A DNA stretch of 64,000 nt from Peromyscus leucopus (GCF_004664715.2 NC_051069.1:12948501-13012500); one strand, 5' to 3'; positions 45,494 through 63,795 are shown, counted from the first letter of the stretch. Notes: generated by a model not told the origin, from the letters alone. Numbers and translations: made by a program.

Positions 45494-46011
45494 TGTTGTA
45501 GCAGGAATCTTAAAAGTACTTATTAATAAAATCAAACCCGAGGTCAGTTATTGGGGTCCATGCTGGTAGATCAGAGAGACAGAACAAGCCACAGCTATCT
45601 CACCTCGCCAGATCCTCAGCTGGTCTTGTTTCCTCAGACTGGAGGCTTCTGAGTCCTCATCCCAATGGCTCTCAGCTGAATTGCTGCTCAAAAGCCTGAA
45701 TGCTTAACCAGCCAAAAGCTTAACCAGCCAAAAACTTCTAGTTTCTGGTCTATATCTTTCTGCTTTCTACCACCACTCCCTGGGATTAAAGGCTGGCTTT
45801 CTGGGATTAAAGGTGTGTGTCACCATGCTTGGCTATTTCCAATGTGCCTTGAACTCACAGAGATCCAGAGGGATTTCTATCTCTGGAATGCTAGGATTAA
45901 AGGTGTGAGTGCCACCATTTTCTAGCCTTTGTATTTAGTGGCTGTCTGTTCTCTGACCCCAGATAAATTTATTAGAGTACACAATATTTTGGAGAACACA
46001 ATACCACCACA
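45494..46011 (-). mobile_element. ERV LTR, antisense, with internal B1-like sequence
   Basis: On the minus strand it starts TGTGGTGGTATTGTG and ends GATTCCTGCTACAACA, the classic TG...CA. A purine-rich tract (minus strand AAAAAGAGAGGAAA) sits just before its start, as a polypurine tract should before a 3' LTR. B1-like units AAAGGTGTGTGTCACCATG and AAAGGTGTGAGTGCCACCA lie inside. No matching target repeat is seen at the right, so this is one LTR of a truncated provirus. Confidence 0.7.
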
Positions 46012-46345
46012 TTTCCTCTCTTTTTGTCTAAAATTAAAAAAGCTTATAACTAATACAAGAAAAACTATCTTCAATAAGTATATGCAATATGCAGTCAAGA
46101 TTACATTAACAATGTCTAGTCCATTAACATTTGACAGATCCAGACAAAAAACTCCATTATATATATTAACAATGTCCAGTCCAGTAACATCTGATAAACT
46201 CAGACCATAAAATTTTCATTACTTATCTTATTTAAAACAAGTAGTTCCTTTTTAAAAGTAGATTCCATAATCTCCCTTTTTATCTTATCATATCCAAGCT
46301 GTAATACATATTCATCAGGAAATGTTTAAAAAAATAGCAAAAATG
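46012..46345 (-). mobile_element. ERV internal remnant next to the LTR
   Basis: AT-rich, non-coding, with the internal repeat ATTAACAATGTCYAGTCCA occurring twice about 70 bases apart (near 46105 and 46165). Adjacent to the polypurine-like tract, so it is likely the 3' end of the provirus interior. No intact gag, pol or env frame is seen. Confidence 0.5.
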
Positions 46346-46369
46346 TTACTTCTGATGAGAACTTCGGCC

Positions 46370-46617
46370 GTGATGATTCTAGAATGTTCTTCTAGTAGGG
46401 GTCTGGGGAGGCAAGCACAAGAATCTGAGTTCAAATCCTTGGCAATCACATAAAAGGAGGGCATACCTGTGTGTGCCTCGAATCCTAGTGTTGGGGGCAG
46501 ATTGGAGCAGATCCAGGGATCAAGTCAGCCTAGCTGCGCGGGGCACTTCTGTGAGAAACTGTTTCAGGGGAATAAGGTGAAGCAAGATACCCCTGTCATC
46601 CAGGATATGCACATTTA

Positions 46618-46652
<35 letters not shown>
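46370..46652 (+). mobile_element. B3-type SINE with (CA)n tail
   Basis: GAATCTGAGTTCAAATCCTTG, GGCATACCTGTGTGTGCCTC, then (CA)n at 46620-46652. Confidence 0.65.
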
Positions 46653-46654
<2 letters not shown>

Positions 46655-47349
46655 TTCTGCTGGGGAACAGAGGAGCCCACCCTTCAGAGGGCCTGGCAGC
46701 AGGGAGGAACTGACCCAGACATGACCACGGCCATCACCTGAGGTGAAGGAAGGAAGAGGCCCCCCTGCAGCTCGAGCCTAGGATAAGGCCTCCTAGGTCT
46801 TGTCAGGTCTGTAAAACGCTTAAGGGCAAAGGCTTCTCCATTGATGGGCTGGGCAGCTGGGCAGGGGAATATCTGATTACTTCTAAATGTTATCTGGAGA
46901 GCAGAATAAAGAGTCTCTGTTGAGAAACTGCTAGTGTCTGTCCACTAGGGTCTGCCTCCCTGAGTTCTGACCTGGCCACTGCCCATGCTAGATAAAGAAG
47001 CCATTGACTCAGCCAGGCCAGGCCGAGGAGCCTGGCATCCTGGGATCTTTAGTCTCCTGAGGCCTATGAAATCGAGCTGGAAACACTCTTTGAATGGCTT
47101 TGAAGTTGAGAGAGCAGCAGGTAGTCCCACCCACAGGAACTGGAGCCCCCACTGTTGGAAGTGGTTGCATGGGGTCCTGGGGGGAGGGTGCAGCGCACAG
47201 ACGGCATCCACAGGTGGATTTACTAAAATTGCGGCAGGATCCAATCTTCAGGAAACGTCCTTTTGGTGAGGTTTGGGAAGTGAAATTACTGGGCCTCTAG
47301 CTCTGAAGAGCTCAGGCATTCAACAAACTGTAGCTCTTCAAAGAGAGGG

Positions 47350-47530
47350 AGGACACTGGGGGTGGGGCTCAGGTGACAGAGTGCTTGCCTAGCGTGCATG
47401 AACCAGGCCCAGAACCACACAAACCACAGGCGGCTCGTCCTCTGGTCCCATCACTAAGGAGGTAGAGGTGGGAGGATCAGAAGTTCAAGGCTGACCTGAG
47501 AGCAGCTGTGGCCACCTACACATGACAGGG
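47350..47530 (+). mobile_element. ID-B1 (B4-type) SINE
   Basis: GAGTGCTTGCCTAGCGTGCAT is an ID-like head; AGGAGGTAGAGGTGGGAGGA and AAGTTCAAGGCTGACCTGAG are B1-like. Confidence 0.75.
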
Positions 47531-47894
47531 CTTCAGCAGTCAAACATGGATCAGAAAGGAGCTTAGGGGCCCTTCTCCCCATTGACTACTGGCTACCAAT
47601 AGACTCCGAGAGAAGAATAGTCACTGTGTACCACCCAGGAGCCCTCCAGCTCAACCCCACGGTTATACAGACATTTCCAGTTAAACCCATTGGATCTCAA
47701 AACAAAGCCAAACAAAAAACACCCCACAAAGTCAAAATGTGGTGTTTGTGTTTGTTGTTGTTTGTTTGAAGGGAATTTGTAGGTAGGCAGGCGAAGGTAG
47801 GATTCAGGTTAGAGGGTTTTATGAGGGATATAATAATCAGAGTGCACCTTACACATGCATGAAATTATCAAAGAACAAAATATAAGTTTAAAAA

Positions 47895-47965
47895 AAAAAG
47901 TTCAAGGTCATCCTCAGCTGCATAGTGAGCTTGAGGCTAGCCTGGAGTACCGGAGATCCTGTAAA
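47895..47965 (+). mobile_element. Fragment of B1-type SINE
   Basis: GTTCAAGGTCATCCTCAGCTG and GCTAGCCTGGAGTACC follow an A run at 47890-47899. Confidence 0.55.
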
Positions 47966-48049
47966 TAGCCTCTGGAGAAGATCTGGTCCAAGGACCGCTT
48001 GCTGTAGACATGCAGCTGCTGGAATGAAAGCCAGCCACCAAGCTGACAG

Positions 48050-48135
48050 GCAGCCGCCGCCATCCCAACCCGGCAGGTCAGGCCCCAGGAGCCACCTCCT
48101 GGTCAGGCAGAGCCCTGGCAGGTCAGGCCCCAGAC
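48050..48135. repeat. Two-unit direct repeat
   Basis: GGCAGGTCAGGCCCCAG occurs twice about 45 bases apart, with GGTCAGGCAGAGCC between, in a GC-rich stretch. No function assigned. Confidence 0.7.
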
Positions 48136-51100
48136 AGACTGGGACTAGGGACTTGCAAGCCCAGGCCCTAAGGAGGCCAGCGCTGCAGCTTGCCCTACGC
48201 TCAACACCCACCCCAAGCCTCTGGGGAATCAGAAGAAACTGCTGACCTGTCCCCTAGAGAAATAATTGCATTAGTAAGGTGGCCTCTGGTGGCTTCGTCA
48301 GCGGTTTCAAGGCTTTGAGTTGAGTAATCCTTTGGCGTCTGCCCTAGCAGCTGGCGGTCACAGGCTGGGGGACACACGCCCCCCCCCCCCAGCTAACCCC
48401 TACACAGTATATCTCCTGTCTTCTCACCCTCACCATACAGCTCAATTCTGGGGGAGCCCGAGATGTCAAAGACGAGAATGTCGGGGAATACAAATTCAGA
48501 AACAGATCTTCTGTCCAACGACTACCTTCTGACCAGATGCTAAGCTAAACTCTAACCCCATTTCTGGAATCTTCCATCTGGACAGAGGAGAGAAAGTAGC
48601 CCCGAAGTAAGCTTCAACATTAAGGACAGACAGAGCCTGGCCCCGCACAAGATCTAGCTGTAGAGAATGGGTAGGCTGAGAGGACACTGAGCAGGTCTAG
48701 AAGGCTGGGTAAGGATGAAGCAGGTGAGCAGGAGGGGCGCCCCCTTACCTACTCAACCTGTTTGCTCTGCCTTCAGGGCCTGACCAGAGCAGTGCCCCAT
48801 AGGGAAGGCATTCCATCTGTCTGATGGTCAGATTTTCCCAGCACTCGCCTAGAGCACACACCTGGGGAGCCAAGGTCACTGGGCTCAATTTGCCCCAAAG
48901 CCTCCACAAGACCCCCTGGGGCCACCCTAGGACTTTATCTCTTCCTTGTCCTGCCTCTATATTGTCAGCACCAAATGAGTCAAGGCCACCTGGGAGAGAA
49001 GAAAAGCTCCCTTTGGTGCAGGCCTCACCCTGGCTCCTCCCTCCACCCTGCTAACCATGACAGTCCGTCTCCCATGCGTCCCCAGGACACGTCCACCTGC
49101 TTTACAGGTGAGAAAACAGAAATGCACAGAGCTTGGTGCTGGCCAGAAACTCTGCTTCGGGCCCTGGGTCCTGTCTTTAGCTGGCCCCTCCTCCCGGCAC
49201 AGGCTCACCCAGGTGTCTCACTGGAGACTCTGGGGTGGATGTGCAGTGAGTAATGCCCACCTCCATCCCCACCTCCATCCCTGCCTCTTTACTGCTCCAT
49301 AGCTGTGTGGCTTGGGGCAAATTACCTCCCCACTCTGGACCTCTCTGACTCAGTCTCCCAGCTGCTGGTGAGGCTCACAGCTTCTCTGTAGGGTCGTTGT
49401 GAGGTGTGAGTATGACACCGTGGTGGTTTGTGGGAGAAGTCTCTGAACACTTTCCCAGAGCGTTTCACTGCTGAGACGCCATTTTTGTCTCCTCTTCCCC
49501 ATACCTACAGGTTCTTCATTTCCCTCCGCATTGGCTCAGCTGGACACCCTCAGCCCAGCCTGACCTGTTCTGCCCCCCGACATGATTGACCACCACCCCC
49601 AAGTCCTTGGGCCCCACTTACATGTCTATGCAGGCCAGTGGGGGATGAGTGAGATGTGGGGGCATAGATAAATCTGGGGTGAGGAGCTGAGGACAGAGAC
49701 TCTGGTGAGAGAGAGAGCCTGGCATGAAGCTGTCACTGAAGCCATGAATGCCAGTCCTTCAGACCGCCCACGGAGAGAATAGAAACATTACTAGGGTGAC
49801 TTTTGGATGAATATGATGACATATTCCAAGTACAGACCGGGGCTCTGATGCCCTGGCTTGGCTGCTAAGTGGAGCTTCAGGCCTCGTCCGTGAAGGGTCC
49901 TGCCGGGCTTCTGGGTCAGAGTGAGGACAGAGAGGACAGGTGAGAGGCTCCTGGCCTCGGCGGATCACCCTGCAAAGCCCCTGAGCTGACTTTCCAAATC
50001 CCTAATAGTGCTTCCCTGTCACACGGAGGGTTAGCCCCACTTAGGAGGCCACGCTCCACCCATCCGTCCCCTTAACTCCGTGATCCCTAAGAAGCTCCCA
50101 GGCTCTAATGCAGGACAGAACTGCCCACCCTGTGAGGCATGGCCAAGCTGAGGGTGGTACTCCCCTTGCCCCAGACCAACATGGGACTTCTGCCCCTCTT
50201 GGGCCTGGGGAGAGGATGGCAAAGGGCAGGCTGGCAGGGACAGGACCGGATGTTTACTGGGGTGGACAGGATGTTGTTTACTGGGGTACTGCCTCAGCCT
50301 TCTCAGTACCAGGCACCAAAACACATTCTGGGAAATATTTAACTTCATTTTTCCACTTCTACCGGAAGACAGGCATTTGGAGAAAACTGGGGTTCGCAGA
50401 CGCTGTCCCTTGCTCGGGATGCATGGCCCATGGCAGAGCAGGGATACGCATGGGGAGGTGGCTCTACCCTGCCCTCACCTCTCTTCCTGTGGCACCAGGA
50501 GGCACAGACTCGCACTCACTCTTCTTCCACAAAAGCATTTCAGGTGTAAGCTGGGCAGGGGGACCTGGGTTTAGCGGGGATACTGCCTGCCTGGCACTGG
50601 AGTCCAGGCCAGGGGAGGAGGTGGAGGCCACCTGGCACTCAGAGCCTGCTCTGGGCAGCTGTGTCCCACCTCATCGTGCCGTGGGAAATGCCCACCAGCT
50701 TCTCCACTGCCCCAGGTCTACCCAACACCCTCCGCTGGACCTGATCACAGAAATGCTAGATCTGGAGATGCTAGCCTTCCAGTGGGCGGGTCCCCAAAGC
50801 GCGGGTACCCAAGCAGTCCTTTACTAGGATAGAGGGTAGGCTTCCCAGAACCCAAAGTGAGTGAGCCCCCAGGGGCAGGGGTCCACACAGGCACACACAC
50901 TTCAAATACACGGCGCATGTCACAAAAGCATTTAAAGTCCTCAGGGAGGCGGGATCTACAACATGCCCCCTCATAAGATTTGTCACTGGTTAACAGTCTC
51001 AGCCAGGCCCCTTGGTCCCATGCAGTGTGTGTAAGGACGGCAACATCGAAGGATGGACAGGGATGCTGGCAGCCTGGGAGTCAGCCTGAAGACAGCAGGG

Positions 51101-51164
51101 CTGCCCAGCTCCCAGGGGCACCTGGGTAATGCTGCAGGTGTGGCCAGTTGATCCCCTGTGGAGA
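48136..51164. other. Intergenic stretch upstream of NR2E3
   Basis: GC-moderate, low in young SINEs, with a C run at 48381-48391 and an antisense MIR at about 49290-49410. The frames here are long but show no domain, no repeated codon pattern and no splice arrangement I can support. Because it is relatively repeat-poor and sits just upstream of a photoreceptor gene, enhancers may lie here. Confidence 0.5.
49290..49410 (-). mobile_element. MIR SINE, antisense
   Basis: GCTGTGTGGCTTGGGGCAAA, TTACCTCCCCACTCTGGACC and GGGTCGTTGTGAGGTGTGAG match the reverse complement of MIR in order. Confidence 0.78.
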
Positions 51165-51185
51165 CAGTAAAGATTAAGAGGATCA
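51165..51185. promoter_or_regulatory. CRX/OTX-like homeodomain site upstream of NR2E3
   Basis: AAAGATTAAGAGG, whose reverse strand reads CTTAATC, lies about 240 bases before the NR2E3 start codon. Photoreceptor homeodomain factors of the CRX/OTX type bind TAATC cores, and NR2E3 is a known CRX target. A six-base match is common by chance, so this is only a candidate. Confidence 0.25.
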
Positions 51186-51309
51186 TACACTGTATCCAGA
51201 GCTGTGCTGGGAGAAGTCTGGACCCAGAGCCAAGGTGGTGTGAGAAAGCTCCAGAAGGAAAAACTTGTAACTCACAAGGGAAGGGAAGCCGAGGAGAGAC
51301 GGGCACGGA

Positions 51310-51340
51310 CGGACAGACAGACAGACAGTAGACAGCAGTA
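51310..51340. repeat. (GACA)n simple repeat in NR2E3 5' flank
   Basis: GGACGGACAGACAGACAGACAG followed by degenerate AGACAG units lies about 80-100 bases upstream of the start codon. It may be part of the 5' UTR or proximal promoter. Confidence 0.6.
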
Positions 51341-51415
51341 GAGACAGAGACATAACTGGGCCCAGCAGCTGCTTGCAGGCAGGTAACAGGTGGCCCTTGG
51401 GACCTGCCATACCCA

Positions 51416-58368
<6,953 letters not shown>

Positions 58369-58449
58369 TGGGCGTGTCCAGTGTTTCCAGGCGCCCCGGC
58401 AACACTCACTCTTTGGAGCTAAGTCTTTCCCTGCCTTTCTCATCCAGCA

Positions 58450-58965
58450 ATTCCACGTGCAAGTTTTTGTACCTGGCAGAAATTTCTCCCAAAATACTTT
58501 ATTGGAGTATTCATAGCGGTCTTATTAACACCCCTAGCTCTGGACAGTAGAATGCATGGATGGGTTGTGTTATATTCATGGGAAAAACAGCTGGGGGCGG
58601 GGCAAGATGAACAGCAGGTCCACATGACAACATGGAGACGTTTTTGTAGGCTACAAGGTGAACAAAAGCCAGGCATGAGTAACTTTTATACAGGGTTCAA
58701 GACCAGGGAGGGGTAGGGGAGGAAGGATGATGGGAAAGAAAAGAAAGGAAATAGAAGGAAATGAGAAAAGGAGAAATGTGGACGAAAGCGGTGGTGGTAG
58801 AAGTCACCTCTGGGTGGGGGGGGGGGAGGGGAATAGACTCCTGCACCTGGAATGACCCTGATTTTGATCTGGATGATAAACTGATGGTCATTAAAACTCA
58901 CTGCACACTTACAGTTCATGCACTTTGCTGTATTCTGTTTGACCCCCAGCTAAAATAAAACCAGA
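58450..58965 (+). mobile_element. Old L1 (L1M-type) 3' end covering the NR2E3 3' flank
   Basis: GAGTATTCATAGCGGTCTTAT, TGGATGGGTTGTGTTATATTC, CATGACAACATGGAGACG, GTCACCTCTGGGTGGGGG and CATTAAAACTCACTGCACAC follow the order of old L1 ORF2 and 3' ends. It reaches to the AATAAA at 58954. Confidence 0.75.
58954..58959 (+). promoter_or_regulatory. NR2E3: AATAAA, possible NR2E3 polyadenylation signal inside old L1 tail
   Basis: The first AATAAA I noticed on this strand after the NR2E3 stop lies 586 bases downstream, at the end of an old L1 3' fragment. It may serve the gene, but no transcript end is visible from sequence alone. Confidence 0.35.
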
Positions 58966-59299
58966 AAACTGCATCCCAGGCTTTCTATTTGAGGACGGGG
59001 AAGAAATGAGGACAAGATCTTTCGAGTTTTGTCTGGTTTCATTCCAAGCCAGAGTCTGGGTGTCACAAATTCAAGCTCTGGGTACTTTTTCTCATGAGAT
59101 TCAAATAATACCTCCCTTCATATCTGAAGGAGACCCCTGCACATCAGGATCTTTCTCCTGGACCCTGGATTAGGCATAAGCCACACCTAAACACCCATTT
59201 TCACAGAGAGATCCTTTATTAAGCAGGGAAGAAAAGTTAAAGTAGCTGCTTTCTGACTCGGGCAGAAAACAGCAGCAAATGACCTTGCAGGTGTAATTT

Positions 59300-59487
59300 A
59301 TTTATTTATTTAGTTAGTTAGTTAGTTTTTAGTTAGTTTTTGTTTTTTCGAGACAGGGTTTCTCTGTGTAGTTTTGCACCTGTCCTGGAACTCGCTTTGT
59401 AGATCAGGCTGGCCTCGAACTCACAGAGATCCACCTGGCTCTGCCTCCTGAGTGCTGGCATTAAAGGCGTGCGCCACCACCAACCCA
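59300..59487 (-). mobile_element. Young B1 SINE, antisense, 17-bp target duplication
   Basis: CGAGACAGGGTTTCTCTGTG, TTTTGCACCTGTCCTGGAAC and AAAGGCGTGCGCCACCACC. Flanked by CCTTGCAGGTGTAATTT at 59283-59299 and 59488-59504. (TTAG)n and (TTTA)n runs at 59300-59335 are the reverse strand of its tail. Confidence 0.95.
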
Positions 59488-60013
59488 CCTTGCAGGTGTA
59501 ATTTTTAAGAGAAGAAGGGAGGCCTGTGTTAGAGTGGGCTAGGGTGCAGTGGTAGAGGAGATAGAGGATGAGGGAAAGGGGGAAGGGCACAGGGGGAAAG
59601 GGACAGGGGTATTTGTTCCAGAGGGACAATGGACTGTCTGGATAGAGAGGGACAGACATGGCACATGGGAAAATGGTGGTTTATGAAGGTAATAGGGAAA
59701 CTCCATGTTAGGATGAGGTGTTTAATTTTAATTGGGCATGTTAATTAGGTGAGCCAAAGGGGGCTTTTGATTGCTGGGCTTCAATACTTTGATAGCTGGA
59801 CCTTGGTGGTCAGCCTCAGGAGGAGGAAGTGGCCAGATAAGGGAATGGACCTTTGTGCCTAGCTTCAGGAATATAATCCAATGGTTTTTAGCAAGGCAGA
59901 GGGAAAGGGGAGAAGGGCAAGGCCTGTCAGAGCCACATGCTCAGGTGGGCTAGTGTCCCTTCGGTATCTGTAAAGCACTCTGCAGCTCAGAGCAAGACAG
60001 TCGCAGTCGCAGG

Positions 60014-60221
<208 letters not shown>

Positions 60222-60344
60222 AGAACTCTTCATTACTTCATTATCACTCCTCAATCCCTCATGGAAAGACCTGGCTCAGACAAACCCTCTTTTATAAAGA
60301 CAGACCCAAACAAGTTAATGAGACCTGGTAAATAATTATAAAAG

Positions 60345-60440
60345 TTAACATATAGGCTGGCTGTGGTCCAGCCAAGAGTACTTGCTTAAAATGGAAGGAG
60401 CCTGGGGTTCATTTCCCAGCACTACCCAGACACACAGGGT
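60345..60440 (+). mobile_element. ID/B2-type SINE fragment
   Basis: GAGCCTGGGGTTCATTTCCCAGC is a pol III B-box-like stretch after a diverged head. Confidence 0.5.
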
Positions 60441-60464
60441 TTACATATACCAGGCCATGTGTGT

Positions 60465-60620
60465 AACGGGCAGTGAGCTGGGCACCCAGGTTGGGTTGTC
60501 TGATCCTCACGGAACTCCAAGGAGGGCCAATTGTCACAGTTTCTAAATAAACAAAGGCTTCGAGGACGCCCACGTTGTTGTACCACTAATCACCGACTGC
60601 TTAATTCCGAAGTCACCTCC
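60465..60620 (+). mobile_element. MIR-like fragment
   Basis: GTCTGATCCTCACGGAACTCC, AATTGTCACAGTTTCTAAAT and a diverged AAACAAAGGCTTCGAGG part fit MIR order loosely. Confidence 0.4.
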
Positions 60621-60815
60621 TCAGTCAGTTCTCCCTTCCACTCTGGAATCAGCTAGAGCATTCTGTTGCATTTCCTGTCCTCAGAGGAGAAATGTAAGGG
60701 GCTGGAAGAAAAACAATATGTGAGAAGACCGGCCGATGTCTAGGGGTTCCCTGGCCTTTGGCCCACATTTGAATCTCACAGCTGCAAAGACAGACATACC
60801 CTCTGCTCTGGAAAA

Positions 60816-60845
60816 GGTGGGCGGGGCAAAGGTGGGCGGGGCCAA
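60816..60845 (+). promoter_or_regulatory. Two tandem GC boxes
   Basis: GGTGGGCGGGGC occurs twice, separated by AAA. Each copy contains the Sp1/KLF core GGGCGGGG. There is no CpG island or start codon nearby, so a promoter role is only possible. Confidence 0.3.
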
Positions 60846-60929
60846 GAGGAAAGTTTGACAAATCCTGTCGGGTGGAAGACCTTCACACCAGAGCAGGCCA
60901 ACTACTTGAGATTCGTCTTCTAAAAGCAT

Positions 60930-61075
60930 CAGCCTGGGGCCGGCAGGATAGCTCAGTGGGGAAATGACAATTGTCGCCAAGCCTGATCTCAGTTTGAACT
61001 CTGGTGGAAGGAGAAAACCAACGACTTCCACATGCTCACTGTGTGCCACCCCCACCCCCAAATAAATGAAAAGTT
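60930..61075 (+). mobile_element. B3-type SINE
   Basis: GGGGCCGGCAGGATAGCTCAG, CCAAGCCTGATCTCAGTTTG and an A-rich end near 61060. Confidence 0.75.
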
Positions 61076-61690
61076 AAAGGCGTCAGTCTGGCCTGTTAGC
61101 GGGTTTTCTGACGCCTGTGTTGCTGCTGCGCGGTCTGATGTCACGTCAGGAGTTTACGCCTGTCCCCTGAAGGCCAGAACAAAGATGAGAACACATGGTC
61201 GACATGGGCCACATCTGGCCGGCCCACTCAGTTTACAAGCTGGCGTTTGAGAACAGTAAGTGTGCAAAGGTGGCCTGCTGAAGTTCTCTGGCAAAGAACT
61301 CCGGGGTTTTCTAGGAGGAAGTCTTGGAGAATTCAAGGAGATATTTTAGCCGAGTCATCTGCCCTCAGCTTGGTCTCAAAGCCACTCACTCCTCTGAGGG
61401 CTTCCCCTTGTGGCAGAAACACCAGAAAAGGCGGGTTTCCCTTTGGATCTTAAAGGTCTCGCAGAGGTGTGGAAGGCGTGGGCACGAGCCTAGGGCCCTG
61501 CTGGGAGCCCGTGCAACCTTTAAAGGGTGGGTCCTACGTGGAAGGGAGGTGGGCGGCATCTCAGGACCCTGGCTCCTCCTCTAACACTTTGTCCTCGGAA
61601 CACCTGACCAGCTGCCTCCTCCTCTACCAAGTGAAAGCAACGGAGATAATCGACCATGGATGAAACTGTGAGCCAAAATCTTTCTTTCTT
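61076..61690. other. Stretch with no recognised gene
   Basis: Moderately GC-rich, with a CRE-like TGATGTCACGTCAGG at 61137-61151. Nothing else supported. Confidence 0.35.
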
Positions 61691-61694
61691 TTTT

Positions 61695-61850
61695 CAAAAA
61701 AGAGTTGTTTTAAAGTGTGTGTGCGTCGCTGGCTGGTACGGGTGCCTGTAGAGGCCAGGGGTTTTAGATTCCCGGGAGCTGGAATTCCAAGCAGTTGTGA
61801 GCTGCCCAAAGTGGGTGCTAAGAACTGAACTCCATATTTCCCCACACTAA
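61695..61850 (-). mobile_element. B2 SINE, antisense, diverged
   Basis: GTGCCTGTAGAGGCCAGGGG, AGTTGTGAGCTGCCCAAAGT and AAGAACTGAACTCC match reverse-complement B2 without its head. Confidence 0.75.
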
Positions 61851-62839
61851 GGCACCGCCGAGGAGCACACGCGGGTGGTAATGACTTTTCTTTGGGGTCC
61901 TTTCTGGGAGACATTTGGTTTGGTTTTTTGCCGTCAATACCAGAAGTGTGCAAAGCACCACAGAAGTTTCGTTGGTTTCCTCGGACCTTTCTTTTCTTGG
62001 GAAACTGCATTTTTCGGGTTCATACGATGCTTCTCCTCCATTCCAAAGCCAGGCGTTTCAAGCATGAAGGGCTGGGAAAGACTTCAAAAAGACTAGAAAG
62101 ACCAAAATTAGTAACTAGAACCAGAGAGTGGAAGCCAGGCCCGCACCGTGCTGTCTGCCTGACCTCGGTGGGAGTCTTTGGACTTTGCCACTGGACTGCA
62201 AGCTCAGTATGGGGTGGGGAGGCTGCTGGGGCGGGCAATCCGAGTTTGCTTAAGAAATAGCCACAGGGGCCTGAAGCCAGTCTTTGAGTCCCGGATGCCC
62301 ACAGATTCAACAGGTACCACCGTGCCAAACGGACTTTTATGGTAGTCCCTGGTTCAAAGAGACCGGACTGCCGATCAGCCTAGGGAAAGGATAGTTAAAA
62401 GGAGAAGGCCCCACCTGTGATCTGCCTGGGCCTCCTCACGCCTTTCTGCTCTCCCGGCCTTGGAATCAGAAAGGGTTTTTGTGGACTCAGTCATCTCAGG
62501 GACAAGTCTTAAAAATATGATTTCTTGGTTTTATTTGGCCAATTACAGACATTTTAAGAAACAACATTCAGTTTTCTTATTCTAGTGTAGAAAGAGGAAA
62601 AGCCAACTCAGAATTTTAAAGGTTGAATGTATTTGGCATCAAAGGGAAATTTACTATTTTTTCCCCGTTTCACCTTGAACTTGACTTGATCCCAGTGAGG
62701 TTTATTCAGCAGGATCTCAGTACCTACCTAGTCAAAGGCACCCAACCCAGGAAATCCTCCTCCTGGGAAGCCAACACCCACTGAATGATGATGATCTTAG
62801 TGCCAGCACCTAGTGAGAACTGGAGAGAGGGGCAGAGGA

Positions 62840-63010
62840 CAATCCTAAAGCTACTGTCCTTAACAGGGAGATTGGAGTTAGTAGTTAATAGAGGACGTGT
62901 GGGAAGACAACAAATGTCCTGAGAGGAAAATGGACACTCAGAGAGGGCAAATGACACCCCCACCCCCGGGTCATACAGTAGAAACAACAACTCGGGGTTG
63001 AATTGTTTCC
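62840..63010 (+). mobile_element. MIR-like SINE
   Basis: CACTCAGAGAGGGCAAATGAC, GGGTCATACAGTAGAAACAA and CTCGGGGTTGAATT match MIR order. Confidence 0.55.
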
Positions 63011-63650
63011 ATTGTGATGTGCTACTCTGCCTTTGGGGGAAGCCAAAACACATCTTAGTCACCTCCGATGCGTTAGAAGATGGCCATTGAATGGGGAAAT
63101 GCTAACTCTGCATTAAATATGCACTCACTGTTGGCATAGTTAGTGTCGGTGGCCGTCAATTTCTCTCAAACCACAGTCACTTGGGAAGAAGGAACCTCTA
63201 CCGAGGAGTTGCCGCCGTTAGATTTGCCCGTGCGCGCATCTGTCTGGATGTTTTCCTGATTGCTGTATGAGGGCCAGCCCATGGTGTGTGGTGCAATCGG
63301 CGGCAGGTGGACCTGGGCTGGAGAAGAAACTGAGCAAGCTGGTAAGCGAGGCCCTCCATGATTCTGCTTCAAATGCCTGTCAAGCGGAGGCAGCCCCCTT
63401 CCTGGTGGTGCTTTTGGCCAGAGCAACAGAAACCAAACTCGTAACATTTGCCGCCACTGCACTTCGTATCTTCCGTCCTTGCCTTTCTCCTCCCTTTTTT
63501 GTGGGCCCCAATAATCCTCCATCTACTCCCAGGGTGACCTTTTCAGTTTCGGCTTGGGAAAGATAACGTTTAATGCTTATCTTTGTGCGCCTGGTTTATT
63601 ACGCTTCACTCTGTCCGCCTGGGCCATCCTTTTTGCTGCAAATGACAGCA
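63011..63650. other. Stretch with no recognised gene
   Basis: No domain, repeat or RNA gene is recognised. In human the MYO9A 3' end lies a few kilobases beyond NR2E3 on the other strand, so exonic sequence of that gene could be here or just beyond the window, but I cannot confirm it. Confidence 0.3.
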
Positions 63651-63659
63651 TTTCAGTTG

Positions 63660-63795
63660 TCTTGTGTTTTTTTGAGACAGGGTTTTTCTGTGTAACAGTC
63701 CTGGCTCTCCTGGAACTCGCTCTGTAGATAGGACAGGCTGGCCTCCAACTCACAGAGATCCGCTGGCCTCTCTGCCACCCCGGCAGTTTTCTTTA
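63660..63795 (-). mobile_element. B1 SINE, antisense
   Basis: TTTGAGACAGGGTTTTTCTGTG, AGGCTGGCCTCCAACTCACAG and AGATCCGCTGGCCTCTCTGCC, cut short before the B1 head. Confidence 0.88.

Noticed and set aside
45375..45569. Hydrophobic 64-codon frame that might be an ERV envelope remnant
   Set aside because: It straddles the LTR edge at 45494 and its hydrophobic part is AT-rich flank; no envelope motif is visible.
50108..50827. 239-codon plus-strand frame upstream of NR2E3
   Set aside because: GC-rich sequence opens long frames by chance. I see no recognised domain or splice context, and the overlapping frames on both strands are similarly open.
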